DNA from: an uncultured Spartobacteria bacterium
GTDB lineage: Bacteria; Verrucomicrobiota; Verrucomicrobiia; Chthoniobacterales; Chthoniobacteraceae
Direction of reading: 5' to 3'
NCBI GenBank assembly: GCA_903933715.1
Contig: CAIZLD010000024.1
Coordinates: 1 to 42,599, forward strand
Length of the DNA: 42,599 nucleotides
Position numbers and translations under genes: made by a program. Positions 16,835-26,516 of the stretch are shown here, in pieces. The notes under the pieces are model-generated. The model searched no databases. It had not been told where the DNA came from and was given only the letters and a program-made list of their open reading frames with translations. Each line of letters begins with the position of its first letter. The stretch's first letter is position 1.

Positions 16835-18229
16835 TTAATTCATCCCGATCGACTCCTCCAAATGGTCGAGGCGGTTGGGGAAGGCGCAGCGGGCGCAGTC
16901 GGCATCGCAGGCGAGGCAGAAATTCTCGAACACCTCCAAGAGTCCTTGCTGGAGCACGGCCCGTTTGCCGATTTCGCGGACCAGCTCGCTGTTCCCGCCC
17001 AGCAGCCGTTGCGCGGCAAGGCCGATCCGCCGGTTGGAACCGGCGGCGGGCAATTCCCGGTAAGCCTCCCATAGTCCCGGGTTGTGCGTCATCGCCCGAG
17101 GGAAAATGACGTTGAGCAGGAGATCAGTGATCCGCGATTCCCCCACCAGCGCGGTCCGACTCTCCAGACGCTTGGAGGCGAGTGTGTAATGGATATCCCA
17201 ATAGGGATGGGTCAACCGGCCGAAAAAATGGCGCAGCGCGGGGATATTGGCGGTTCGCGTGAGCGTCTCCAGGATCGGCCAATGGCGGGCAAGCTCGGCC
17301 AGCGCCGCCACGCGCCGTTGCGGATGGTTGGCCGGGCGCACCCCCCGCAGATTCCATAAACCGGGGGGAACGCTCAGCCGCTCGAAATCGGTGCGCCGCG
17401 GCCACCATTGCGCCCAAAGCTCACGCAAATAGCTGCGGGTATCGTTCGGGAGCGGGTGAAAATCGGTGGCGTTAAGAAAACCGCTTCCGGCAAAAAGGAA
17501 CGGCTCGATTTCCGTGCGATGCGAGCGGACCATCGCCAGCGGAAAACGCTGGGCCAGCAGCGTGAACGGCAATTTGTTGTTGCGATAGCCGAGCGCCTCG
17601 GCAATGCCTTGGTAGAGCGCTTCATCGGGGCCGAACTCCGCGGCGATCCGGTTCAGGCGGGTGGCTTTGCGGCAGAGCCGGTATTGCGCCGCCGCTTCCA
17701 GAAGATGAACGATGCGAACGGCGGGAAGTTGGGCGAGTTGTTCGCGGCAAGGGGAGGTCGAGCAGGGAGGCGGATCGGAGGGAGGGAACTCAAACCGGGT
17801 CGCGTCGAGCCAGATTTGGGGAATTTCGCGGCCTTGGGCGGTGCAGGTTGCCGGAACCGCGGCTCCGCGCTCGCGGGCCGCTTCGCGCACAAATACATGG
17901 AGGATGGTTCCCTCGTAATCGGGACTCGCAGAGGCGTGGCGATCCCACTCGGCGGCATTCCAGTTCACCTCCACGCCGCCCCGGATTCGCTGATCGCCGA
18001 AAACAACCACCGCTCCGGTGAAGTGCGGCCCGGGCTGGGGATTCCACGCGCCGAATTTCTCGACTTTCACCGCGCCGCCCGTCGTGGTGGTGAAGCTGCG
18101 CCCGAACTCGCCCGCCATCCAGAGCGCCTGCAATTCCGGTTCCGGGATTTCCCGCGGGATGCGCAAGCGAGGCGTTTCGGCCACGAGGCTGCCTTCAAGC
18201 CAGCAAGCATAACGTTGGGCAAGTTGCAT
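16835..18229 (-). CDS. DUF2851 family protein
   Basis: This is a protein of unknown function (464 residues from the ATG at 18229), recognised from the DUF2851 pattern: WMAGEFGRSFTTTTGG near the start, GPHFTGAVVVFGDQRIRGGVEVN with its acidic residues, DYEGTILHVFV, and a C-terminal half with LRGVRPANHPQRRVAALAEL. The VEVN...H segment resembles nuclease-like cores, but that is inference. The C-terminus ends with a CX2CX3CX2C cluster (Cys438, 441, 445, 448), suited to binding zinc or an iron-sulfur cluster. The frame stays open to 18460, but that extension overlaps glgE and lacks family similarity, so I reject it. The gene follows glgE by only 14 bp and is probably in its operon. Confidence 0.8.
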   Translation of the reverse strand: MQLAQRYACWLEGSLVAETPRLRIPREIPEPELQALWMAGEFGRSFTTTTGGAVKVEKFGAWNPQPGPHFTGAVVVFGDQRIRGGVEVNWNAAEWDRHASASPDYEGTILHVFVREAARERGAAVPATCTAQGREIPQIWLDATRFEFPPSDPPPCSTSPCREQLAQLPAVRIVHLLEAAAQYRLCRKATRLNRIAAEFGPDEALYQGIAEALGYRNNKLPFTLLAQRFPLAMVRSHRTEIEPFLFAGSGFLNATDFHPLPNDTRSYLRELWAQWWPRRTDFERLSVPPGLWNLRGVRPANHPQRRVAALAELARHWPILETLTRTANIPALRHFFGRLTHPYWDIHYTLASKRLESRTALVGESRITDLLLNVIFPRAMTHNPGLWEAYRELPAAGSNRRIGLAAQRLLGGNSELVREIGKRAVLQQGLLEVFENFCLACDADCARCAFPNRLDHLEESIGMN

Positions 18230-18243
18230 GGGGACCGACTGTC

Positions 18244-20244
18244 TTAAAAATAGTAATCGAAATCCTGCTCCCGGTTCATCCAGCGGCGCACGCGGAAGAT
18301 GTGCACCGGTTTGTGATGCGGATCGAGCGCAACGAAATTGCGGCTGCCATGCCAAAGATAACGCTCGTCCCAAAGCAAATCGTGGACTTGATAGGTATCG
18401 CTCTCCATCCAGCCAAACGCTTCGACGGGGACGTGAATGAACGAGTCCTGCCGGTTCCACGGATCGAGGTTGACGACCACTAAAATGAGATTGTCGCGCG
18501 ACTCCGTCATCTTCCCGTAGAAGAGGACGTTCTCGTTCTCGGCCCGGTAGAAGCGCAGGTTCGAATATTCATGCAACGCCCGGTTCTCGTTGCGGATGCG
18601 GTTGAGCTGGGTGATGAATTCCTTGATATTGCCGGGAGCATTCCAGTCGCGGCCCTTGAACTGATATTTTTCGCTCTCGGCGTATTCCTCCTTGCCGGGA
18701 ATGGCGGCGTTTTCGCACAGTTCGAAGCCGCTGTAGATCCCGTAGACGCTGGAAAGCGTGGCGGCAAGCGCGGCTCGGATCATGAACGCCGGACGGCCTC
18801 CTTGCTGGAGGAAAACCGGCAAAATGTCGGGGGTATTGGTGAACAGGTTGCCGCGGAAATATTCGGCCATTTCCGTCTGGGTCAGCTCGGTGAAATATTG
18901 GGTCAGTTCGTGCTTGGTATTGCGCCAGGTGAAATAGGTATAGCTCTGGTTGAAGCCGACTTTGGCGAGCGCCTTCATCATCTTGGGCCGCGTGAACGCC
19001 TCGGAAAGGAAGATGGCGTCCGGGTATTGCGCGTGGACTTTGCCGATGAGAAATTCCCAAAAAGAAACCGGCTTGGTGTGCGGATTATCCACCCGGAATG
19101 TTTTAACCCCGTGGCTGCACCAGAACAGGACGACGCTGGCGAGTTCCTCCCAAAGCTCGCGCCAATTTTCGTTCTGATAATTGAGCGGGTAGACGTCTTC
19201 GTATTTTTTGGGCGGGTTCTCGGCGTATTTGATCGAGCCGTCGGGCCGCTTGAAAAACCATTCCGGGTGTTCGGCGACGTAAGGGTGATCAGGCGAACAG
19301 TTCAGCGCGAAATCGAGCGCGACCTCCATGCCGCGTTTCTGGATTTGCGCGACGAGCCAATCGAAATCTTTGAGCGTGCCGAGTTCCGGGGCGACGTCTT
19401 TGTGGCCTCCGCCGTTGGGGCATTTCTGGTGGCGGTTGCCGATGGCGTAGGGGACTCCCGGTTCGCCCGGCTCGCATGTGACCGAGTTGTTTTTGCCTTT
19501 GCGGTTGCTGATGCCAATCGGGTGGATCGGCGGAAAATAGATCACGTCAAACCCCATCGCTTTCGCATCATCGACCCGCTTCAAGCAGTCGCGGAAGGTG
19601 GAGCCGCGATCCGGTTTACCTTCGGCCGAGCGGGGGAAAAATTCGTACCAGGCCGCGAACCGGGCGGCTTCGCGATCCACTTTGATGAGTGGATAAGGTA
19701 AATATTCGGTCGAAAGCGAGCGGTCGGCCCAGGCCATCATGAGCGCCTCCAGCTCGGTCCAGTGGGCAATGGCGTCCACCTGCGCCGGTTGGGAGGTCTC
19801 GATCATCCCGGCGATTTTTTCGAGCCGCTCCCTGTCCGCATCGATCAATGCCCGCCGGGCGGCGCGGCGGATGATGGCCGCCCCTTCGAGCGTTTCGCTT
19901 TCGAGCGCGGTGATGCCGCCCTCGAATTTCTTGCGGAACTCCTCCTGCCAGGAGCGGAACGCATCGCCCCAGGCCTCGACGGTGTATTCGTAAACCGCGT
20001 TCTCAAATAAAGTGCAGGTGCCGGTCCAGCGGTCGTTGAGGAGCGCCGACATCGGCGTTTCGTTCCAGGCGACGGTCCCCTGAACGCGCCATTTCAGGAG
20101 TGCGCTGATTCGGTCGTGCCCGTCTTTGAAAACGTCGGCCTCGACGACGAGGTTGTCTCCGGCGATCCGCTTGATGGGGTGGCGGCCGCCGTCAAGCAAC
20201 GGCGCAAGGTTTTCGATAACGACGGTGGGCTGGTTCGGGATCAT
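18244..20244 (-). CDS. glgE: Alpha-1,4-glucan:maltose-1-phosphate maltosyltransferase
   Basis: GlgE extends alpha-1,4-glucans using maltose 1-phosphate, the last step of the trehalose- or GlgC/GlgM-fed glucan pathway. From the ATG at 20244 (GGAAA upstream) it has 666 residues, typical of the family. The N-terminal beta-sandwich and helical bundle (IIRRAARRAL) are followed by a GH13_3 barrel: YFPPIHPIG near 236, nucleophile Asp386 in TFRVDNPHTKP and acid/base Glu415 in FLSEAFTRPKMM. The 29-residue spacing between them fits known GlgE enzymes. GKNN and the maltose-1-phosphate pocket segment DWNAPGNIKEFI are present. treS, mak, glgB and glgM are not in this window. leuS lies 255 bp upstream on the same strand. 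Confidence 0.95.
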   Translation of the reverse strand: MIPNQPTVVIENLAPLLDGGRHPIKRIAGDNLVVEADVFKDGHDRISALLKWRVQGTVAWNETPMSALLNDRWTGTCTLFENAVYEYTVEAWGDAFRSWQEEFRKKFEGGITALESETLEGAAIIRRAARRALIDADRERLEKIAGMIETSQPAQVDAIAHWTELEALMMAWADRSLSTEYLPYPLIKVDREAARFAAWYEFFPRSAEGKPDRGSTFRDCLKRVDDAKAMGFDVIYFPPIHPIGISNRKGKNNSVTCEPGEPGVPYAIGNRHQKCPNGGGHKDVAPELGTLKDFDWLVAQIQKRGMEVALDFALNCSPDHPYVAEHPEWFFKRPDGSIKYAENPPKKYEDVYPLNYQNENWRELWEELASVVLFWCSHGVKTFRVDNPHTKPVSFWEFLIGKVHAQYPDAIFLSEAFTRPKMMKALAKVGFNQSYTYFTWRNTKHELTQYFTELTQTEMAEYFRGNLFTNTPDILPVFLQQGGRPAFMIRAALAATLSSVYGIYSGFELCENAAIPGKEEYAESEKYQFKGRDWNAPGNIKEFITQLNRIRNENRALHEYSNLRFYRAENENVLFYGKMTESRDNLILVVVNLDPWNRQDSFIHVPVEAFGWMESDTYQVHDLLWDERYLWHGSRNFVALDPHHKPVHIFRVRRWMNREQDFDYYF

Positions 20245-20360
20245 AAGCGCGTTTCCTAAGCTTCGCCCCCGAGTTTCATGCAGGCGGCAAGCCCAATGCA
20301 AACCAAAAGCAGTCCGGGAGACCCCTAAATCATCCCCAAGGCACGCTCCCGTGGCCAACG

Positions 20361-20465
20361 GTGGATCGCGATCTCCGAGCGCGATTTCCAAACCCATCGA
20401 ACGCAGTGAGCTGATTTTGTTTCAAAGCCCCGTTACGTATCGCACTCGGAGATCGCGATCCACCA
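20361..20465. repeat. GTGGATCGCGATCTCCGAG hairpin
   Basis: GTGGATCGCGATCTCCGAG at 20361 is answered by CTCGGAGATCGCGATCCAC ending at 20463, with about 65 bp between. It sits 3' of leuS and 5' of glgE. Related words (GGATCGCGACCTTGC at 37284; CGCACGCTCCATCGCGCCC at 42352) occur in two other intergenic gaps. The remaining bases of 20245-20499 show nothing else. Confidence 0.7.
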
Positions 20466-20499
20466 AGCTGTTTCCGAAATAGACGAAGCGACTCTCTTG

Positions 20500-23058
20500 C
20501 TAAACCGCGACGATGTTCACCAGTTTCCCCGGCACGACCACGATTTTCTTGATCTCCTTGCCGCTCGTGAACTCCTGCACTTTGGGGCTTGCCAATGCGG
20601 CGGCTTCCAGCGTCGATTTATCGGCGTCTTTGCTCACCACGAGGCGGTCGCGCACTTTGCCGTTCACCTGGATCGGCACTTCGATCTCGTCCTCGACTAA
20701 GAGCGCTGCATCGTATTTGGGCCACGGCTGATCGGCCGCGAGCCGTTCGAAACCGGCAAACTTCGAGCCCAGGCGCATCCAGAGTTCCTCGGTCAAATGC
20801 GGCGCAAACGGGTTGAGCAAAATCAGCAACGTGCGCAGTGCCGTGACCGGGCGCGGGGTGATGCCGGTGAACGTGTTCACGTAAACCATCATCTGCGCAA
20901 TCGCGGTATTGAAGCTCAACGCCTCAATGTCTTCCCCCACTTTCTTGATCGTGGCATGCACGACGCGCAGTTGCGATTTGTCGAGCGCGGCTTCGGCGGA
21001 AAGCGGCCCCATTTCCCATTCGCCCGCCTGGTTTTCCTGCATCACCAAACGCCAGACGCGAGCGAGGAAACGGGAGACCCCTTCCACGCCGGTCATGCTC
21101 CAGGGCTTGCTCTGCTCCAGCGGGCCCATGAACATTTCGTAGAGCCGCAACGCATCCGCGCCATATTCGGCGATCACGTCGTCCGGGTTGACCACGTTGC
21201 CCCGGCTTTTGGACATCTTCTGCCCGTCTTCGCCCATGATGAGCCCTTGGTTGACGAGCCGCTGGAACGGTTCCGGCGTGGAGACGTAGCCCAAGTCGAA
21301 AAGAACTTTGTGCCAGAACCGGGCATAAAGCAGATGCAAAACGGCGTGTTCGGTGCCGCCGACGTAGAGATCGACGCCGCCTGGTTTTCCCCCACCCATC
21401 CAATAGCGCTCGGCGGCTTCGGAGACAAAACGTTCGCGGTTCGTCGGGTCGCAATAGCGCAGGTAATACCAGCACGAGCCGGCCCATTGCGGCATCGTGT
21501 TGAGCTCGCGCGTGGCGGTCTCGCTGTAACGAACCCAATCGGTCGCTTTGGAAAGCGGCGGCTCCGGGGTGCCAGTCGGTTTAAAGTCGGCCAAGTCGGG
21601 TGGGGTGAGCGGCAGTTCGCTTTCGGAAATCGCCCGGTGTTGCCCGTTTTCCCAGACAATCGGGAACGGTTCCCCCCAGTAACGTTGGCGCGAGAAAAGC
21701 CAGTCGCGGAGCTTGAAATTAATGGAGAGCTTGCCCAGCCGCCGTTCCTCCAGCCAAGCCCCCATTTTGGCCTTCGCTTCCGCCGTCGGGAGGCCGTCAA
21801 GGAAGCCGGAGTTAATCGCGGTTCCGTGCTCGCAAAAGCCGCGGGATTCCTCCGCGCTTTTGCCGGGAGCCTGGACCACGACGTTGATTGGCAGCCCGAA
21901 TTTCGTGGCAAACTCGAAATCCCGCTCGTCATGCGCCGGGACAGCCATGATCGCGCCGGTGCCGTAGCCCAGCAGCACGTAATCGGCGACCCAGATCGGG
22001 ATCTTCTCGCCGTTGACCGGATTGATCGCATAAGCGCCGGTGAAAACGCCGCTCTTTTCCTTCGCCAGCTCGGTCCGCTCAAGATCGCTCTTGCGGGCGG
22101 TTTTTTCCCGGTATTCGCGGACTTGCGGCCACTGTTCCTCGGTGGTGATTTGATCCACGATGCGGTGTTCCGGGGCGACCACCATGTACGTCGCGCCAAA
22201 AAGGGTGTCGGGCCGGGTCGTGAAAACCGTCAATTGCTGCTCCCCGTCGGCCAGCTTGAAATGGACCTCCGCCCCTTCGCTGCGCCCGATCCAGTTTTGC
22301 TGGAGCAGCTTGATGGAGGTGGGCCAGTCGAGCCCTTCGAGTTCGTCGATCAACCGTTGCGCAAACGCCGTGATCCGCAACATCCACTGGCGCATCGGCC
22401 GCCGCTCCACCGGGAACCCGCCCACCTCGCTTTTCCCATCGATCACTTCCTCATTGGCCAGCACCGTCCCCAGTTCCGGGCACCAGTTCACCGGGGCTTC
22501 GGAGACATAGGCGAGCCGGACGTGGTCCGGGTCCGGTCCGGTGTAGGTCGCGATCGGTTCGGCCTTGTGAGTCGCCGGGTTAAACCACGTATTATAAAGC
22601 TTCAGGAAGATCCACTGCGTCCATTGGTAATAGTCGGGATCGCTCGTGGCGATTTCGCGCGACCAGTCGTAGCCGAACCCGATTTTTTTGAGCTGCGCCT
22701 TGAACCGGGCGACGTTTTGAGCCGTTGTCACCGCCGGATGCTGGCCGGTCTTGATCGCATATTGCTCGGCGGGAAGCCCAAACGAATCCCAGCCCATCGG
22801 ATGCAGCACGTTGTAGCCGTTCATCCGTTTAAACCGCCCGATGATATCGGTGGCAGTGTATCCTTCCGGGTGGCCGACATGCAGCCCCGCCCCGCTCGGG
22901 TAGGGGAACATATCGAGCACGTAATACTTGGGCCGCGACGGGTCAAAGCCGGGTTCTCCGGGATTCGCCACGCGGAACGTGGCGTTTTCCTCCCAATACG
23001 CCTGCCATTGGGGTTCAAAAACGTCGAAGGGAAACGGTTTGCGTCGGTCGCTGCTCAT
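20500..23058 (-). CDS. leuS: Leucyl-tRNA synthetase
   Basis: LeuRS charges tRNA-Leu; the window also encodes tRNA-Leu(CAG). It is a class Ia synthetase of 852 residues with the HIGH-type motif [15 protein letters not shown] (about residues 53-67), the CP1 editing domain ([19 protein letters not shown] and the [15 protein letters not shown] loop), the KMSKS loop [10 protein letters not shown] and a C-terminal anticodon domain. It is the bacterial form. The gene is divergent from pdhA; the 157-bp gap must hold both promoters, and I see no T-box structure there. No Shine-Dalgarno sequence is clear. The next gene on the strand is glgE. Confidence 0.97.
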   Translation of the reverse strand: MSSDRRKPFPFDVFEPQWQAYWEENATFRVANPGEPGFDPSRPKYYVLDMFPYPSGAGLHVGHPEGYTATDIIGRFKRMNGYNVLHPMGWDSFGLPAEQYAIKTGQHPAVTTAQNVARFKAQLKKIGFGYDWSREIATSDPDYYQWTQWIFLKLYNTWFNPATHKAEPIATYTGPDPDHVRLAYVSEAPVNWCPELGTVLANEEVIDGKSEVGGFPVERRPMRQWMLRITAFAQRLIDELEGLDWPTSIKLLQQNWIGRSEGAEVHFKLADGEQQLTVFTTRPDTLFGATYMVVAPEHRIVDQITTEEQWPQVREYREKTARKSDLERTELAKEKSGVFTGAYAINPVNGEKIPIWVADYVLLGYGTGAIMAVPAHDERDFEFATKFGLPINVVVQAPGKSAEESRGFCEHGTAINSGFLDGLPTAEAKAKMGAWLEERRLGKLSINFKLRDWLFSRQRYWGEPFPIVWENGQHRAISESELPLTPPDLADFKPTGTPEPPLSKATDWVRYSETATRELNTMPQWAGSCWYYLRYCDPTNRERFVSEAAERYWMGGGKPGGVDLYVGGTEHAVLHLLYARFWHKVLFDLGYVSTPEPFQRLVNQGLIMGEDGQKMSKSRGNVVNPDDVIAEYGADALRLYEMFMGPLEQSKPWSMTGVEGVSRFLARVWRLVMQENQAGEWEMGPLSAEAALDKSQLRVVHATIKKVGEDIEALSFNTAIAQMMVYVNTFTGITPRPVTALRTLLILLNPFAPHLTEELWMRLGSKFAGFERLAADQPWPKYDAALLVEDEIEVPIQVNGKVRDRLVVSKDADKSTLEAAALASPKVQEFTSGKEIKKIVVVPGKLVNIVAV

Positions 23059-23215
23059 GAGGGATCAAAAGATAAGGGGCGCGCGACAGAGGAAAAGGCA
23101 AAAATCGTAAGGAACGGGGAATATCCCTCTCAACGGCTCCATGAATCCCCGATATTGGTTCCGGTGCATAAAGAACGGTTGCTTGTGATTCCCAAACCTC
23201 TCTACAATCGCCGCC

Positions 23216-24238
23216 ATGCTTGATACCGCCCCCGTTACTCATCCGGCGACCGTGCGCGAGCCATTTGCCCAGGCTTACCGCTGGATGTTGCTGGCCCGGT
23301 TGCTGGAAGAAAAGCTGGCCAATCTGTACCGGGGCGGGAAAATCAATGGAGGCGTTTTTCTCGGTAAAGGGCAGGAGGCGTTGAGCGCGTCCCTGGGGAT
23401 GTCGCTGCGCAAGGGGGATATTTTTGCCCCGTTGATTCGTGACCAGGCCGGGCGGCTTGCCTTTGGCGAGGAGGTGATCGAGGCGGTGCGCACTTATCTC
23501 GGCTCCCGGCTGGGACCGATGCGGGGGCGCGAGGGGAACGTCCACCGGGGTCGTCCACAGGACGGTTACTACGCGATGATCAGCCATCTCGGGGCGATGA
23601 TTTCAGTCGTTTGCGGTGGTCTGATGGCCCGGCGGCTCAAAGGGGAAACCGGCGCGGTCGGCGCGACCTGCATTGGCGACGGCGGCACTTCCACCGGGTC
23701 GTTCCATGAAGCGTTAAACCTCGCCGCGATCGAAAAACTTCCGCTCGTTTTGGTCATCGCCAACAACCAGTTTGCCTACTCCACCCCCAACCACCGGGAA
23801 TTTGCCTGCCGCGATCTCGTCGACAAGGCGATTGGCTACGGCATCGAGGGGCACAACGTGGACGCCACCGATCTCGACGCCTGTTTGCGGGTCGTCGGGA
23901 ACGCCGTGGAGCGCGCCCGCTCCGGCCACGGTCCGCAAATGATCGTCGCCAACCTGCTCCGGCTCGCCGGTCACGGGGAACACGACGATGCGGGCTACAT
24001 TCCGCAAGAATTGAAAGATTCGCCCGTGGGCCGCGACTGCCTCAAACTCGCTGAGTGCGCCCTGCTCGAACGCGGCTGGATGTCCGCCGCCGAATTGGAA
24101 ACGTTGCGCGAAGAGACACTCCGCCAAATCGAGGAAACCGTCGCGACCGTCCAGCGCGAGCCCGCGCCCGATCCGGACCAGGAGAACTGGTGCGCCCTCT
24201 CCAACGAATCGCTCGACGACCTTTTTGTTGCCCGTTAA
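23216..24238 (+). CDS. pdhA: 2-oxoacid (pyruvate) dehydrogenase E1, alpha subunit
   Basis: This E1 alpha subunit decarboxylates pyruvate with thiamine diphosphate and, with beta, reductively acylates the E2 lipoyl group. The TPP/Mg motif is GDGGTSTGSFHEALNLAAI...VIANN (about residues 157-185). The YRGGKINGGVFLGKGQEA start and HRGRPQDGYYAMISHLGAMI match the E1 alpha family. At 340 residues it is of bacterial heterodimeric type. Sequence alone does not fully separate pyruvate from branched-chain 2-oxoacid or acetoin enzymes; the opposing gltA favours pyruvate but does not prove it. It begins a three-gene operon with 15 bp to pdhB. The lpd (E3) gene is not in the window. Confidence 0.88.
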   Translation: MLDTAPVTHPATVREPFAQAYRWMLLARLLEEKLANLYRGGKINGGVFLGKGQEALSASLGMSLRKGDIFAPLIRDQAGRLAFGEEVIEAVRTYLGSRLGPMRGREGNVHRGRPQDGYYAMISHLGAMISVVCGGLMARRLKGETGAVGATCIGDGGTSTGSFHEALNLAAIEKLPLVLVIANNQFAYSTPNHREFACRDLVDKAIGYGIEGHNVDATDLDACLRVVGNAVERARSGHGPQMIVANLLRLAGHGEHDDAGYIPQELKDSPVGRDCLKLAECALLERGWMSAAELETLREETLRQIEETVATVQREPAPDPDQENWCALSNESLDDLFVAR

Positions 24239-24253
24239 CGCCGCCGAATTGCA

Positions 24254-25216
24254 ATGATCACCTACCTCGAAGCCATCCGCGCCGCGCAGTCGAAAATCCT
24301 CGCCGACGATCCGCGCGCCTATATTTACGGACAAGATGTGGGGGAATTTGGCGGCGCATTCAAGGCCACCAAAAACCTCGCCAAAGAATTCCCCGGCCGG
24401 GTGATCGACGCCCCGATCAGCGAAGACGCCATGATCGGCTCCGCCATTGGCGCGGCCATTGAAGGATTACGGCCGATCATCGAAATCCAGTACGCCGATT
24501 TTTCCACCCCCGGGTTCAACCAGATCGTCAACCACGCCGCCACGCTTTTCTGGCGCACACAGGTCAAATGCCCCATCACCGTGCGGCTTCCCTCCGGCGG
24601 GACCGCCGGGAGCGGCCCGTTCCACAGCCAGAGCATGGAAGGGGTCTACGCCCAATACCCCGGCATGGTGATCCTGACGCCCGCCACCGTCGAAGATGCC
24701 TATTCGATGCTGCTTGAGGCGGTCGCCATCGACGACCCGGTTCTCTTCTGCGAGCACAAATACCTCTACTACCATTTGAAAGCCGAGGGGCTCCCCACCG
24801 AGGCGCTCCCGGTCGGCAAGGCGCGGATCGCCCGGCAGGGACGCGACGTAACCGTGGTCACCTACAGCGCGATGGTCCATGAATGCCTCGCGGCAGCGGA
24901 AGAACTCGTCGCCGAAGGGTATCAAGTGGAGATCGTCGATCTGCGCTCCATCAAGCCGATTGATACCGACACCGTGCTCGCCAGCGTTGCCCGCACGGGA
25001 CGGCTGCTCGCCGTGGGCGAAGCCTGGCCCTGGGGCGGTGTGACGGCGGAAATCGTGGCCCGGGTCGCCAGCGAAGGGTTTACGCTCCTGGACGCCCCGC
25101 CCCGCCGCCTCAACGCCAAAAACACTCCTATCCCGTTTCATCCCAACCTTTGGGGCACCCATCGTCCCACCGCCCCGACCATTGCCCGGGCCTTGCGCGA
25201 ACTCCTTCGGGTTTGA
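24254..25216 (+). CDS. pdhB: 2-oxoacid (pyruvate) dehydrogenase E1, beta subunit
   Basis: The beta subunit completes the alpha2beta2 E1 active site. TYLEAIRAAQSKILADDPRAYIYGQDVGEFGG at the start, RVIDAPISEDAMIGSAIGAA and GGTAGSGPFHSQSME are typical. The transketolase C-terminal domain (ARIARQGRDVTVVTYSAMV) follows from about residue 190, ending with APPRRLNAKNTPIPF. The 320 residues are normal. It sits 15 bp after pdhA and 23 bp before pdhC, so one transcript is likely. The same reservation about substrate applies as for pdhA. Confidence 0.9.
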   Translation: MITYLEAIRAAQSKILADDPRAYIYGQDVGEFGGAFKATKNLAKEFPGRVIDAPISEDAMIGSAIGAAIEGLRPIIEIQYADFSTPGFNQIVNHAATLFWRTQVKCPITVRLPSGGTAGSGPFHSQSMEGVYAQYPGMVILTPATVEDAYSMLLEAVAIDDPVLFCEHKYLYYHLKAEGLPTEALPVGKARIARQGRDVTVVTYSAMVHECLAAAEELVAEGYQVEIVDLRSIKPIDTDTVLASVARTGRLLAVGEAWPWGGVTAEIVARVASEGFTLLDAPPRRLNAKNTPIPFHPNLWGTHRPTAPTIARALRELLRV

Positions 25217-25239
25217 ATTCCGTAACTTCTTTTTAACCG

Positions 25240-26442
25240 ATGCCGCAGATTCCCATCATCATGCCTCAACTCGGCGAGTCGATCGCCGAGGCCACCATTG
25301 TGAATATCGCCGTGCAGGTGGGCGATCAAGTCGATGCCGACCAGGACGTGATCGAGGTCGAGACCAACAAAGCCGTTATGAGCGTCACCACGCCGTGCCC
25401 CGGCCGCGTCGGATGCATCCTCGTGGAAACCGGCCAGAGCTACTCTGTGGGAGCCATTTTGGGCTACCTTGAAGCCACAGAAGCCGACGCAATCAAGCAC
25501 GGGCTCGATCTCCCGGCTCCCGAAGTTTCGGAGGAACCGGCTCTCGAGTCCGCAACCGAAACGGCAGCCCCGGCCGCAACGCAACCGGCCGCCGTTCACC
25601 CGACGGTGCGCGGGCTCCCGGTTCCCGCCCATGCCGCGGGAGCCAGCTACATGTCGCCCCGGATGAAGGCCCGGATGGAAGAGCTCGGCCTTCACGCGGG
25701 CGATCTCGCGGGGATCGCCGGCAGCGGGGCAGCCGGACGCGTCACCATTGACGATTTTGAAAAATTCATCGCCCAGCTTGAAACCCAGACGCTCACCCCG
25801 GCATCGAGCATGCGGGTGGCCGTGGCCGATGCCATGCGCCGCAGCGCCACGCGCCCGATCGCCACGGTGGGCCGTCCGCTCAATCTGGAACCGATCCTGG
25901 CCCATCGCAAAACGTGCGATCCGAGGCCCGGCCCCGCGCTCTACCTATTGCGGGCGCTCGGAATCGCCCTTTCCGAAAACAGCGCCCCGGCCGGTCGGCT
26001 CGTTGGCGACCGCATCGCCCACCCCGCCTCCATCGACATCGGTTTTGCCGTGGAAGCCGAGGACGGCGTGCTCGTCCCGGTAATCCAAAACGTGGACACC
26101 CGGAAGCTCATCCACCTGGTCCCGCACTACAACGAATTGGTCGCGCTGGCCCGGCAACGCCGATTACCCCCGACCTCGGCGACCCCGGTGGCGACGGTGA
26201 CCAACTTTGGCGGGTTCGGCCTGACTTGGGCAACGCCGATCCCCCTCCCGGAGCAAACGCTCGTGCTGGGGTTGGGGACCGGTCAAATCGTGCCGTCGTG
26301 GAATCCGCAGACGAAGGCGTTCGAACCGGTCACCGAAGCGAACATGACGCTCAGCTTTGACCACCGTGTACTCGACGGCGGCGCGGCGGGACGGCTCCTC
26401 ACCCGCATTGCCGAGCTGCTAAGCGACCCGGCGCAGTTGTAA
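25240..26442 (+). CDS. pdhC: Dihydrolipoyllysine-residue acyltransferase (E2)
   Basis: E2 forms the core of the 2-oxoacid dehydrogenase complex and passes the acyl group to CoA. Domains in order: one lipoyl domain (residues 1-77, lipoyl-lysine Lys44 in ETNKAVMSV), an Ala/Pro/Glu linker, the peripheral-subunit-binding domain (about 131-168, YMSPRMKARMEELGL then GSGAAGRVTIDDF) and the catalytic domain to residue 400. The active-site motif is DHRVLDG (His375, Asp379). The catalytic domain is slightly short around residues 185-230 (MRRSATRPIATVGRPLNLEP), which may be lineage variation. No Shine-Dalgarno sequence is obvious. It converges with gltA across a 74-bp hairpin-rich gap. Confidence 0.92.
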   Translation: MPQIPIIMPQLGESIAEATIVNIAVQVGDQVDADQDVIEVETNKAVMSVTTPCPGRVGCILVETGQSYSVGAILGYLEATEADAIKHGLDLPAPEVSEEPALESATETAAPAATQPAAVHPTVRGLPVPAHAAGASYMSPRMKARMEELGLHAGDLAGIAGSGAAGRVTIDDFEKFIAQLETQTLTPASSMRVAVADAMRRSATRPIATVGRPLNLEPILAHRKTCDPRPGPALYLLRALGIALSENSAPAGRLVGDRIAHPASIDIGFAVEAEDGVLVPVIQNVDTRKLIHLVPHYNELVALARQRRLPPTSATPVATVTNFGGFGLTWATPIPLPEQTLVLGLGTGQIVPSWNPQTKAFEPVTEANMTLSFDHRVLDGGAAGRLLTRIAELLSDPAQL

Positions 26443-26450
26443 TAGTTCCT

Positions 26451-26513
26451 ATTACTCCCATAGATCCCATCCGGTCCCATTCATGGGAGGTATGGGAATC
26501 ATGGGACTGATGG
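26451..26513. repeat. TCCCAT/ATGGGA hairpin cluster between pdhC and gltA
   Basis: Several copies of TCCCAT face ATGGGA around 26455-26513 (CCGGTCCCATTCATGGGA, then GGTATGGGAATCATGGGA), giving alternative hairpins in the gap between two convergent genes. No T-run follows, but as the only structure there it could reduce read-through in both directions. Confidence 0.55.
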
Positions 26514-26516
26514 TTG

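Noticed and set aside
18230-18460. N-terminal extension of the DUF2851 gene
   Set aside because: It overlaps the end of glgE in another frame and lacks family similarity; the ATG at 18229 fits.
23059-23215. T-box leader for leuS
   Set aside because: No T-box consensus or terminator/antiterminator pair can be found in the 157-bp gap.
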